Assembly: GCA_035437945.1 (NCBI GenBank)
Contig: DAOMZG010000028.1
Location: forward strand, 1 to 39,130
Direction of reading: 5' to 3'
Source of the DNA: UBA9464 sp003445095
GTDB taxonomy: Bacteria; Verrucomicrobiota; Verrucomicrobiia; Limisphaerales; UBA9464
DNA: 39,130 nucleotides
Every line of letters begins with the position of its first letter. Within the stretch, counting starts at the first letter, position 1. Both the position numbers and the translations under genes were made by a program. Below the pieces are notes generated by a model. That model made no database searches, had not been told where the DNA came from, and saw only the letters and a program-made list of their open reading frames with translations. Shown piece after piece: positions 26,753 through 37,537 of the stretch.

Positions 26753-27292
26753 AGTTTCCGACGTTAGGTCGCTGGTTGGGGGAAAGGCGAAACGACAACC
26801 AATGTCCGTCTCGTTCGGCCGTGCCGGACGTCGGGACGGAATCTATTCGGCAAACTTATTTTCATTCCTTTGGTAACCTCTACCTGCGTATTCCGAAGAT
26901 GTAAGGTTGTTGGGCGGGTAGGCCCGACTGGCGGCCCCTGGAGGACTGCCGCCGGATTTAGGCAATGACCATGGCGATAAGGAAGAACAAAACGGGGGTT
27001 ACGCCGCCCAGGTCCTGGCTTTATCCCTCCGGCCGCCGGCGTCGCCTGAGCGACCGTGCTCTTGGTTTCCTCTCGCGTGGGGAGCGACTTGTTGAGCGAA
27101 AACGATTTACACTCAGGAAGGCCATTGCAAGGCTGCCCGTTCCAAAAACTCCGGTGCCCGTCCAGGACAATCATGTCAACCATGGCGATTCGGCTGGTTG
27201 TTCTTGTCGTTGGTGTATCCTTAGTTTTTGACCTCCCGCGATTTTTTTTCACACCCAAACCTATTCATCACAAGGCGAATCTCTAGCCCAAC
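26753..27292. other. Long divergent intergenic region
   Basis: About 540 bases between the minus-strand sigma factor and the plus-strand SdrD-B gene. It contains a GGCGGC/GCCGCC stem (26930-26935 with 26948-26953) and a run of eight T at 27242-27249, about 43 bases before the SdrD-B start. No riboswitch or sRNA was recognised. Open frames here translate to basic nonsense-like sequence. It must hold promoters for both flanking genes, but none is clear. Confidence 0.5.
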
Positions 27293-30200
27293 ATGAAACG
27301 ACACTCCATCTCTCGTCCCTGCGTTGTCCCTGACCCGGGGACTTCGTCATTTCCCGCTCGCGCCGCCTCGGGTGCGACAGCCGCGTTGTCAGGTGGCCGC
27401 CAGGTGGTGGCGACGCTGGCCTTGGGGTTGTCGATGGTTGCCGGCGCGATTACCGCGTCGGCCGCCAATCCGGCTCCTTCGCAGCTCTTTTATCTGCCGT
27501 TCCCCGAAGATCAACTCTTGCAAATGCTGCAGGCGGTCGAGAGCGGTGGCCCCAGCACGGCGCCGACGAACCCGATGCAGACGTACGTTTCGCTCGCGGC
27601 TTCGGCGAACAACACGATCATTTACTACGATCAATGGGAAAATGGATATGATGCGGACATCGCGAACCCCGCGAATCTCTATAGCGCGGGTAATCCTGGA
27701 GGGACCCAAATTTGGGGCGACGGTAACACTGCCAACGGTGCCCCGCCTGGAGTTCCGAGCGATTTGATCAATGCGGGAACGGTTATTGTTCTCAACAACG
27801 CCATTACAACGACGGACCTTGGGGCGATCGACTTTGATGGTCGTGACAAGATCGCAGCCACCAAACCGATCGCCGTGAGCAAAACGGGGTGGGCATCTGG
27901 TTCTGACACGCTGCTCGCCGGATCTGTGGAAGTGTTCGACACCGCTAACTGGGGAATGGATTACCGGGTTCCGGTCGGTGAGAATATTCCCAGCAGTACT
28001 GATTTCCAGATGTTTGAGTACACCGGATTATCGATTCTGGCCGGAGAGGGTGGGGCCACGGCGCAGATCGATGCGGACGCCAATGGGACCTTTGAGACGA
28101 CTGTCAACCTCACAGAAGGGCAAAATCATCTGGTACACGGCAATGTGAATGTTGGTGCCCGGGTTGTCTCCGACAAACCGGTGCAGGTTCATTTCTTGAC
28201 CGGTGACATCGGATCCAACTACGAAAGCCGCGACTCGGCGTTGCTGCCCATTTCACTTTGGACGACCAGCTACTACACGCCCGTTTCGAGTCCCTCGACC
28301 GCCCAGAGCATTGCGGGGACGTCCACCACGGTTTGGCTATACAACCCCGACGCCAATAGCATCACGGTCGATTACCAAACTCGAGACGGCAGTGGGAATC
28401 TGACCACGACTGCGTTAACCGTCCCGGGTGGTTCTGCTGGCGGTTACTTGAAGCAGGTCATTCCTAACGGGTTCGGGGCGCATTTTTCGAATTCATCCGG
28501 CAAGAAATTCTATGCCTTTTCGACCATGAATTCGACGGATAGTACTAATTCTGATGGCGGATACCCCGGCAATCAGGCGTGGGACTGGGGCTTCACGTTA
28601 ATTCCAGACGATTCGCTCACGCGCCAGGTTCTAGTTGGTTTGGGTATCGGACGTGATCCTACGTCGGGGACGAACCCTAATGAAAACGGCAACCCGGTTT
28701 GGGTGACACCCGTAGGCAATGGCGATACTGCGGTAGATGTCTATGTCGATTTCGACGCTAATCCTTCGACCGGGTCTCTTACGGATCCCAATGGCAACAA
28801 ATATGACGTAGTTCTGAGTCTGAAAGAACTCGAACGAGCAAGGGTCTACGACACCACCGACCGTAATCAAACGGGGATGTTGATTTATACCCTGACTCCC
28901 GGTGTCAAATTGGCAGCCGCTTGGGGGCAGGACCCTTCTACCGCCAGCGCTGGCGCTCCGGGATTGGACGTGGGAACCGGCGTCCCGCCCTTGCCGCTGT
29001 TTTCGGCCGGCAAGAACGGTACCCTCGAACAGGACAACGACGGCGATGGTTTCGTGAGCCCGGGTGATGTGCTGTTATTCACTATTGCCATCAACAACAT
29101 TAGCCGCGCCCCGGTTCCTGATCTTCTGCTGATCGACAATCTTCCTGCAGATACGACCTACGTGGCGAACAGTACATTCTTCAGGAACTCTGCTAATGTG
29201 ACGACCCAGGTTCCGGATGATGGCGTTGGGACGGCGTTTCCGTTGGATGGTGCCGGCCGCGTGCTTGATGCGGTGACTGCCCTTCCAGTCGGTGGATCCT
29301 ATCAAGTGACCTTCAAGGTTTTGATTGACAGCTTTGCAAACCTGACGCCGGGGACGACTCAAATTCTGAACACTGGGACCGCAAGCTCCAGTGGCACCAC
29401 GGTTCCATTCCAAGATTCGACACCGCTCTACGGGAAAATCGGCAATCAGGTGTGGAACGACGCCAACAATGATGGCCTGCTCAATAACGGGGAATCTGGA
29501 ATCAATGGAGTAACCGTCACGCTGAAGGATGGTAATGGTAACGATATCGACAGTGACCTGAGCACGGCCGGAGTACAACCGACCACCAAGATTACGAGCG
29601 GAAACGGCAATTACCTCTTTACTGGTCTTTTAGGAGGAAACTACCAAATCGTCATCGGTGCGCCACCTGCCAGTACGCCTCTCTCTAGCGCCAACACGGA
29701 CACGGCGGACAACCAGCAGGACAATGACGACAACGGCAGCCAACCCGGGGGCAGCGGAGCCTCGGTGAGTAGTCCAGTAATCGCGCTTGCGGGCGGCGAG
29801 ACCGACAACACGATCGACTTCGGTCTCTTGGCTGCAGCTACGATTGGTAATCAAGTGTGGGCGGACACGAACAACGACGGTCTGCTCAATAACGGTGAGG
29901 CCGGGATCAACGGGGTGANNNNNNNNNNNNNNNNNNNNNNNNNNNNNNNNNNNNNNNNNNNNNNNNNNNNNNNNNNNNNNNNNNNNNNNNNNNNNNNNNN
30001 NNNNNNNNNNNNNNNNNNTGGCCTCGATTGGTAACCAAGTGTGGGCAGACACGAACAACGACGGTCTGCTCAATAACGGTGAGGCCGGGATCAACGGGGT
30101 GACGGTCGAACTGTACACCTCGGGCCAGACGCCCGGAGTGGATGCGCCGGTGGCGACCACCACGACCAGTGGTAACGGGAACTACAACTTCAGCGGTCTG

Positions 30201-31625
30201 TTGCCGGGGAGCTACGTGGTGTACTTGCCGACGCCGCCCGCGGGTTCACCGCTCTCGAGCACGAACACGGACACGGCCGATAACCAGCAGGACAATGACG
30301 ACAACGGCAGTCAGCCGGGCGGCACGGGCACGCCGGTGACCAGTCCGCTGATCGCGCTGGGCGTCGGGGAGACCGATAACACGATTGACTTCGGCTTCCT
30401 GCCAACGACGAGCCTGGCCTCGATTGGTAACCAAGTGTGGGCAGACACGAACAACGACGGTCTGCTCAACAACGCTGAGAGCGGGATCAACGGGGTGACG
30501 GTCGAACTGTACACCTCGGGCCAGACGCCCGGAGTGGATGCGCCGGTGGCGACCACCACGACCAGTGGTAACGGGAACTACAACTTCAGCGGTCTGTTGC
30601 CGGGGAGCTACGTGGTGTACTTGCCGACGCCGCCCGCGGGTTCACCGCTCTCGAGCACGAACACGGACACGGCCGATAACCAGCAGGACAATGACGACAA
30701 CGGCAGTCAGCCGGGCGGCACGGGCACGCCGGTGACCAGTCCGCTGATCGCGCTGGGCGTCGGGGAGACCGATAACACGATTGACTTCGGCTTCTACGAA
30801 GTGCCGCCGACATTCAGTTTGGGTAACCGGATCTATTCGGATGACGGCACCGGCGGAGGCGGGTTCAACAACGGAGTGCAAGACGGTAGCGAGCCGGGAA
30901 TTGAAGGCGTAACCGTGGTTTTGTTTGCTGCGGACGGTGCTGGACAACCAACCGGAGCTCCCCTTGCAACCCTCATTACAGACTCGAATGGATACTTCCG
31001 TTTCGACGGACTATTGGCCGGCACCTATGTACCGGTGGTCGATGTGGCAGCATCCGGGGCCGCACTCGCCGGAATGTTGAGCAGTTTGGGTGCCTCGACT
31101 GACACCACGATTTCCGGCGACCTTAAAGATCATGGGAATGACGTTCCTTTGGACGGCTCCTCAGTTCTTCCCGGTGGGATCGCCGGCCCTGCAGTAGCGC
31201 TCGGAATCGGTCTGCAGCCGCTGGGTGAGGTTACCAGCACTGGTTCCGGTTCAAATGGTCCGGAAGGCGATCAAAGTGACAATCTGACGGTGGACTTTGG
31301 CTTTTATCTCCCGCCGCCAACTGTCGTGGAACTGGCTTACTTCCATGCCATTCCGACGGAGACAGGGGACGTGAGTTTGACATGGCTGACACTCGTCGAA
31401 CTCGAAACGCTCGGATTCCGTTTAGAGCGGAGCACGGACGATAATACATGGGCAAGCATCTTTGACGGCATTATCGCTGCGGAAGGGGATGGACAACGTC
31501 CGCAGGCGTATGAAGCCATCGACACCATCGCCCTCGACCACGATGTTACTATCTACCGCTTGATCGAGATCGATTTGCAGGGCCAAGAGCACGTTGCGGC
31601 GGAAGCTACGGTGTTTAGGCAATAA
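27293..31625 (+). CDS. SdrD-B repeat surface protein (interrupted by gap)
   Basis: A large secreted protein. It begins MKRHSISRP, and a signal core (VVATLALGLSMVAGAITASA, cleaved near residue 57) follows an unusually long N-region. The N-terminal domain (about 60-560) resembles IgGFc-binding-like modules (VSDKPVQVHFLTGD). A DUF11-like domain follows (about 585-710), then SdrD-B repeats with Ca-binding-like DTNNDGLLNNGE motifs. The last domain (31316-31620) has LTWLTLVELETLGFRLERS and resembles the N-terminal domain of the next protein. A 100-N gap (29919-30018) interrupts the array; the frames on the two sides differ, as expected for a gap of arbitrary length, so one gene is assumed. No PEP-CTERM tail or LPXTG is seen. 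Adhesion or matrix function is inferred. Confidence 0.85.
29435..31312 (+). repeat. Array of SdrD-B-like modules
   Basis: There are five visible modules: A from 29435, B from about 29840 (cut by the gap), C from 30019, D from 30415, and E 30813-31312. A to B is 405 bp; C to D is 396 bp (132 codons). C and D differ at only four bases, all between 30470 and 30481 in D. A and E are divergent. The true copy number is unknown because of the gap. Confidence 0.9.
29919..30018. other. Assembly gap (100 N) in SdrD-B array
   Basis: Exactly 100 N, a conventional value for unknown gap length. The flanks are nearly identical repeat copies, so repeat collapse explains it. Confidence 0.95.
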
Positions 31626-31755
31626 CGGCACGCGGATGGGGGGGGCAGGGCACCACCCGCCCCTTGCCTTCGCGAACCACGAGATTCTGATTCCCTGAGG
31701 TTCGGCTACTGAATAAGCGGAGGTTTTATTCGCCATCGGTGCTACGTTGAGGCCA

Positions 31756-34614
31756 ATGCGACTCGTCAGGATGATTAACTTTCCACCAAGTGTGGCTTCA
31801 TGTTGCTCAGGAGACATCTATCCGGCATTCCGAATTCGATTAGCCAGTGTGCTCCGTCGGGTGTTCGACGCGCATTCGGACTCCTGGTCGATTCCTTTCA
31901 GTTTAGGAATCGCGGCTGCGCTTTTCTACTGTGTTTCGAGCCAGTACTCCAATGCCGCGGAAGTTGGAGATACGGAAGCTCTCACTGTGGGTGAAGTAAG
32001 TCCTTGGCGGAACGCGGTGGCCTCGATCGAAGGATACAATTCGGGTGGTCAAGTACTTGTGCGTTGGGCGACCGACCTGGAGAATGGGATATTGGGATTT
32101 GACCTTTATCGGCGTGCAGGTGGGAGTTGGATAAAGGTAAATACTCAATTGGTGGTCGCCGAAAATGCGCTGGAGGGTGGCATTTACGAAATCGTCGATC
32201 CCGAAGCGCGAGCTCCAGGAAAATTTCGATACCAACTTGTCGCCATTCTAGAAACGGGACATTCGCTCGAGCTGACTACTCGTGAAATAGAGGTGGTCGA
32301 GGCGACCAATTCCACCGTTCTCAATCTCGAGAGTGTGGGACGTCGATTGACCAGTTCGATGGCCGCCAACACAGATGCTACCAAGCGCTTAGAAGTGAAG
32401 ATGGAATTAGGCCAGGTTCACCTTCCAAGTAGCACTTCGAAGGTAAAGATTCTGACAACAGCTACGGGAATTCACTTCGTAAGTGCGAGCAGCTTGGCAA
32501 CGTTGCTCGGACAAACGGCTACGACAGTTCAAAGTTGGATTACCGGAGGGCAACTTTCCATGTCATGCCAATCCAACAAAGTCGTCTATGTTCCCGGCAA
32601 TGGTTGGATCGCGGCGGGCCAGACGGGTCCTGGCCTTTTTTTCTACGCTGAAGGAATCCGCAATAACTACACGACGACCAATGTCTACTGGCTTGGAAAG
32701 GGCTCTAACACATTCGCCGTGGTGTCTGGGGGCAACCCAACGCCACAGTCTCCTGGCCGGTACGCAGCGGTCCTTTCCGCGGAACAGGACTCTGTAGAAG
32801 CCCGCTCCACGGTTCAAGACCCAGAGGAAGACTTCTGGTTTTGGACCCGCCTAACCGCGAATAGCTCGTCCGACACGTGGAGTCCGGCTCCGCAGTTCAC
32901 GCTGGATAGCTCGTTGATCCGTGACTCGACAGTCAACGCAAGATTGAAGCTGCGCTTCTATGGGGCAAGCAAGACATCGCATCTTGTTAAAGTCACTTTG
33001 ACTGATCCTAGCAACCGAGCCACAGTGATAGGCAGTCGGACATTTTCCGGAATCGGCTTATTTGAGACGGAGTTTTCGTTCCCGTCAGATCTTTTGGGAG
33101 TCGGAGCCAATAAACTAACGGTTCAAGCGCTCCTCGATACAAACGTTTCTGCTAGTCAATTGTATATAGATGGATACGAACTAAGCTATTTAAAATTATA
33201 CAACACAATAGGGGCGACGGCCGCATTGGAGGCAGGTTCCGAAGGAAGTGTGGGATCTGGTAGCCTCGTCATGACAGTTCCGGGATTCGGAACTGCGAAC
33301 ACGGCTCCGACGGTGCTCGTGTTTGATGTCTCCGAAACGCGGAACCCCAAATCAATCAATAATGTAACTTTGGACAAAGTTGGTACATGGCGAGCGAGTA
33401 TAAGTCCACCTGACAGATCAAGGCGCTACGCGTTTCTCCAACCTCAGACAAAGGCGAGTCAAAGTTTTCCTTCGGGACTGTATTTGGTTAACCCCACCAA
33501 TTTGTCAGATTCGACAAACCAGGCTGCCTATGTGATTGTGACGCATTCGTCCCTAACTTCGGGAGCGGACCAATTGGCACTGTATCGCGGAGCTAAGTTT
33601 CGAACCAAGGTTGTGCAATTGGATGATGTCTATAACGAATTCGGTTATGGGCTGAGTACTCCATTCGCGCTGTCGCAGTTTCTTAAGGTGGCCTATTCTC
33701 AATGGTCGTTTGCACCAAGGTATCTCGTGCTATTCGGTGACGGAACGTATGACTATCGGAACCTCCAAGCGGCCGGAGATAATCTCGTTCCGCCTTTAAT
33801 GATTAAAACCCCCTACGGCTTGACGACTTCAGACAGTCTTTTTGGAGAGGTCGTCGAGACTGGGATACCTCGAATCATGGTGGGGCGATTTCCGGTCAAG
33901 ACTACGGGCGAGGCAGCAGTGTTGCTTAGTAAAATCCAAACGTATGAAAACAGATCATTGACGCCACCACTAAAGGCCCTTCTCGTGGCCGATCAGCCGG
34001 ATTTAGCGGGTGACTTTATTCAAAATATCAATGATGTAGAAGCTTATCTTTCGCCGGCGTACTCGAGCTTTAAGGTTCATCCCGATTACGCGCCTGCTCC
34101 AATTGACCGAGGAGTGATTACTAATCTGATCATGACGAGTCTAAATTCTGGGGTCGACCTCTTTAATTACGTCGGGCACGGAGCTGTAGACCGATTTGGA
34201 ACAGTTCCATACGTGTGGATCACTCAGCCCCCGGTAACTCCAAATCTGACCTTGAATCCGGTAACGACCAATAGTGCTCGCCTGCCGCTAGTTGTTGCAA
34301 TGACTTGCGTAGCAGGTATGTATTCGAGTCCGGGGTATGCATGTTTGGGGGAAGGTTTACTTCGCGCGAGCAACGCAGGGGCGGTGGCAGTCGTCTCACC
34401 AACTGGTCTTTCGCAGGATGCCGATGCCGTTTGGATCAATCGTCGAATCATGGAACTACTGTCATGTAATACAAGTAGCCGTTTAGGGGATCTGGTGGCG
34501 CAGTCGTTTGCATTGTATAATAGGCAAAGTCAGACGGCGCGGACGCCAGTGTGGATATATAATATTCTCGGGGATCCGGCGTTGAAGGTCGCGGCCGTGG
34601 GATCTTTTCCGTGA
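31756..34614 (+). CDS. Gingipain-like C25 family cysteine peptidase
   Basis: A 952-residue secreted protein with a C-terminal peptidase of family C25 (gingipain type). A hydrophobic stretch (SIPFSLGIAAALFYCVSS, about 45-62) acts as signal or anchor. Residues 88-185 form a beta-rich domain with VLVRWATDLENGILGFDLYR, similar to the end of the preceding protein. A long linker region follows. The peptidase (about 655-945) has YLVLFGDGTYDYRNL, RIMVGRFPVKT, the catalytic His808 in FNYVGHG, Cys851 in VVAMTCVAG, and the ending YNILGDPALKV. Both catalytic residues are present. No C-terminal sorting domain follows. The ATG at 31756 follows GAGG; a TTG at 31747 is an alternative. It may mature or degrade surface proteins. 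Its base composition is visibly AT-richer than its neighbours. Confidence 0.88.
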   Translation: MRLVRMINFPPSVASCCSGDIYPAFRIRLASVLRRVFDAHSDSWSIPFSLGIAAALFYCVSSQYSNAAEVGDTEALTVGEVSPWRNAVASIEGYNSGGQVLVRWATDLENGILGFDLYRRAGGSWIKVNTQLVVAENALEGGIYEIVDPEARAPGKFRYQLVAILETGHSLELTTREIEVVEATNSTVLNLESVGRRLTSSMAANTDATKRLEVKMELGQVHLPSSTSKVKILTTATGIHFVSASSLATLLGQTATTVQSWITGGQLSMSCQSNKVVYVPGNGWIAAGQTGPGLFFYAEGIRNNYTTTNVYWLGKGSNTFAVVSGGNPTPQSPGRYAAVLSAEQDSVEARSTVQDPEEDFWFWTRLTANSSSDTWSPAPQFTLDSSLIRDSTVNARLKLRFYGASKTSHLVKVTLTDPSNRATVIGSRTFSGIGLFETEFSFPSDLLGVGANKLTVQALLDTNVSASQLYIDGYELSYLKLYNTIGATAALEAGSEGSVGSGSLVMTVPGFGTANTAPTVLVFDVSETRNPKSINNVTLDKVGTWRASISPPDRSRRYAFLQPQTKASQSFPSGLYLVNPTNLSDSTNQAAYVIVTHSSLTSGADQLALYRGAKFRTKVVQLDDVYNEFGYGLSTPFALSQFLKVAYSQWSFAPRYLVLFGDGTYDYRNLQAAGDNLVPPLMIKTPYGLTTSDSLFGEVVETGIPRIMVGRFPVKTTGEAAVLLSKIQTYENRSLTPPLKALLVADQPDLAGDFIQNINDVEAYLSPAYSSFKVHPDYAPAPIDRGVITNLIMTSLNSGVDLFNYVGHGAVDRFGTVPYVWITQPPVTPNLTLNPVTTNSARLPLVVAMTCVAGMYSSPGYACLGEGLLRASNAGAVAVVSPTGLSQDADAVWINRRIMELLSCNTSSRLGDLVAQSFALYNRQSQTARTPVWIYNILGDPALKVAAVGSFP

Positions 34615-34717
34615 GCAGAAGTGATGGATAGAGGTGCGGTTATTGTTATAGACGCGACTTAATTCTGGTTCTGGTGAAGTCAAGACAGTTAACTGGCGCG
34701 GTTCTGCCCGAGGTGCG

Positions 34718-37341
34718 ATGAGGTTTGATTCCGGTTTGCGGTTGATGGGGTTGTGGACGTGGCTCGCTTGGGCGCTGAGTGGGAGTGCGGCTGGTTACAC
34801 ATTTTATTCGCCCAGTTTTTCTGTTGGTCCGGGCGAGACCATTTTCGGATTACCGGTTGACCAGTTTGATCCGGCACGTCATCCGAGGCCGTTGACCCAA
34901 GTGCAGGTTCAAGTTCAGGCGGAATGGCAAGCACAGTTGAAGTTTTTGGGAGATCCGTCGGACGCGCAGGTGGTTGACTACGAGCTCAAATCGGCGGCGG
35001 TGTCAGTGCAGGGGTTGGCCGCGGGGCTGGTAAATCCGCCCAAGGTTCAGCTGGTTCTTCGCGGGAGCCAGACGGTCCCGGCCGGAGCGTCGGTCGCGAT
35101 TGTCGGAGAGGCGAGTGGAGCAGAGGTCGGATGGGTTACCGGGGGAGCGGCAGTCGCGCCTTACCAAGGCACGGGAACTGTCGGCTACGATATAGACTTT
35201 GCGGCGTTGTACCCGGAGCTCCTGAATACGTCACCGGCTTCGGTTGTAGGTTTGGTGTGTGACAATCGGATTAACGGCCGCTTGGTAGTAGTATATTTTG
35301 ACGACACGCCGCCGGTGGCACAGGACGATGACATGGGGACGTTGAACGGATTGACGCTGGCTTGGCCGATTCAGACGCTGCTCGTTAATGATACACCCGG
35401 GGATGGGCTGGGGCTCGAGTTGGTTGACGTCGCTGACCATAGTGCCCAGGGGGCGACTTTGGAGATCGTGGCTGGGACGGTGGTGTACCACGCGGTTACT
35501 GGGTTTTTGGGCCCGGACTCGTTTACGTATACGATCCGCAACAGTTCCGGCCTGATTGCCCAAGCTTCCGTCACGTTAACGATGGCCGAGAATACCTTTC
35601 CAGTATTGGCCGCGGTGGCGACCCAAAGCGTTAACGAATTGGCGACTTTAGCGTTGAACTTGAGTTCCACCGATACTGACGTTCCAGCGCAGAGCCTAAC
35701 CTATGCGCTGGTGAACGGGCCCGCAGGACTGACCGTGAGTGGTTTAGGAGTTCTGAACTGGACTCCCAGTGAGAGCCAAGGCCCGTCGACCAACATAGTG
35801 GAAGTGAGTGTATCGGATAACGGTGTGCCTCCGCTAAGCTCGACCAACCAATTCAGCGTAATCGTCCGGGAAGTAAACGCAGCTCCGTCGTTGGCTGTTC
35901 CGAACGTCAATGTCAATGAGTTAACAACCCTGACGCTGACCTTGAATGGCACGGACAGCGACGTGCCGGCGCAGAGTCTGATCTATGGATTGGTGAGTGG
36001 TCCGCCAGGATTGACAGTGAGTGGCACCGGAGCGCTTGCCTGGACGCCAAGCGAAGCCCAAGGCCCGTCAACCAACGTGGTGTTGGTGCGTGTGACGGAT
36101 AACGGCGTGCCGGCGCTAAGTTCAACCAACCAGTTTACAGTGGTTGTGAGCGAACTGAATTCAGCCCCAACGCTGGCGGTGGGCACCCTGACCGTCACCG
36201 AACTGGCGACGTTAACTCAGACCTTAAGCGCTAGCGACTCCGATGTGCCCGCGCAAATCTTGACCTACGGACTGGTGAGCGGCCCAACCGGATTAACTGT
36301 GAGCGGTGCGGGAGTTCTGAGCTGGACACCGACCGAAGCGCAAGGCCCTTCAACCAACACGGTGCGAGTGAAGGTCAGTGATAGCGGGTTGCCCCCCCTG
36401 AGTACTACCAACCAGTTCAGTGTGATTGTCCTCGACGGAGGAGTGCCGGTGGTGACGGTGGTGGCGACGGATGGGGTGGCGGGGGAGCCAAGCGATTCGG
36501 GGACGTTAACGTTTACGCGGACGGGGACGACGACGGGGACGTTGACGGCGAATATTGCGGTGACGGGAACCGCCAGCAGTGGGACGGACTACACGGCGCT
36601 GGGAACGACGGTGGTGTTTGCGGCGGGGTCGGCGACGGCGACCAAGACGGTGACGCCGGTGGATGACGCGAGCGTGGAAGGACCGGAGACGGTGATTGCT
36701 ACGGTCGTGGCCGGGAGTGGTTACACTGTCGGAACGCCCGCCTCAGCGACGGTGACGATTGCAGATGACGACGTGACGCCGGTGGTGACGGTGGTGGCGA
36801 CGGATGGGGCAGCGGGGGAGCCAAACGATTCGGGGACGTTGACGTTTACGCGGACGGGGACGACGACGGGGACGTTGACGGCGAATATTGCGGTGANNNN
36901 NNNNNNNNNNNNNNNNNNNNNNNNNNNNNNNNNNNNNNNNNNNNNNNNNNNNNNNNNNNNNNNNNNNNNNNNNNNNNNNNNNNNNNNNNNNNNNNNGTGG
37001 TGCGAACGACGGGGACCGACGGTTATGTGATCGCCGATGCCATCCAGTTGACCCGAGTAACCACGCTAACAACGATGAATTCTAATGCAATGGACGCCCT
37101 TCAGTCCCCGGTCCGAGTAAGTTTCATCGATAAAAACTCCGGTATGGGTATCACAGCAATTGACTGCCACATCCCAGCCGGATTCCGCCAAGGTTACCTG
37201 GTCGAACGCTCGGGGGACCTCGTTAACTGGGTGCAGGTCGGAGCGCCTCCGTTTTTTGGTCATAACATCGAAATTGATGTCACCGGAGGGGAGCCGCCCC
37301 AGCAGTTTTATCGCCTGACTCCCATTAACGTGGATCGGTAG
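34718..37341 (+). CDS. Choice-of-anchor / putative-Ig / Calx-beta protein (gap)
   Basis: A secreted modular protein. Signal LMGLWTWLAWALSGSAA is cleaved near residue 25. Residues 27-195 resemble a choice-of-anchor domain (VGPGETIFGLPVDQFDP). Then come a cadherin/Ig-like domain (about 197-290), three 94-residue putative-Ig repeats with GLxVSGxGxLxWTPSExQGP, and Calx-beta repeats. A 100-N gap (36897-36996) follows. After it, TTGTDGYVIADAIQLTRV looks like the end of a golvesin-C-type domain, and the final part (VERSGDLVNWVQV ... QQFYRLTPI) is a Verrucomicrobial C-terminal FYRL module. The frames on the two sides differ because the gap length is arbitrary; one gene is assumed. The start has GAGGTG upstream. 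A surface adhesion or carbohydrate-binding role is likely. It is a paralogue of the gene at 38324. Confidence 0.82.
35590..36435 (+). repeat. Three 282-bp putative-Ig repeats
   Basis: Matching points at 35630, 35912 and 36194 are exactly 282 bp (94 codons) apart. Each copy encodes a strand pair with DxDVPAQ, a GLxVSG turn, WTP and SSTNQF or STTNQF. The copies have diverged at the base level, unlike the SdrD-B copies C and D. Confidence 0.85.
36445..36896 (+). repeat. Calx-beta repeats, 333 bp apart
   Basis: The second copy (from about 36778) repeats the first (from about 36445) with a 333-bp period (111 codons) and very few differences before the gap. Codons end almost only in G in the opening part of each copy (ACG, GTG, GGG, GCG). 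More copies probably lie in the gap. Confidence 0.85.
36897..36996. other. Assembly gap (100 N) in Calx-beta array
   Basis: Exactly 100 N, starting inside the second Calx-beta copy and ending inside a golvesin-like segment. The missing length is unknown. Confidence 0.95.
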
Positions 37342-37537
37342 GCAGTATGGAACGGCGGCGCCAATTCGAACTCACGCAGGCCGTGACTCTCGGTCTGAGC
37401 TCTTGACTTTGTCGCGAAATTCCGAGGGGCAGGGCGAAGCATTAGCAGCATAACTTTTCTAACAAAACTGTTGATTTCAAAGAACAGAGTCTTAATCCTG
37501 CTCCCGTTAGTGTTTTTGCCCATAACCCGTTACGCCC

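Noticed and set aside
26764..27258. 164-codon minus-strand open frame in the long spacer
   Set aside because: The translation is basic, Thr/Pro-rich and has no recognisable motif or ribosome site.
30019..31625. Second half of the SdrD-B protein as a separate gene or frameshift
   Set aside because: The frame change coincides with a 100-N gap of arbitrary size, and the repeat units continue on both sides.
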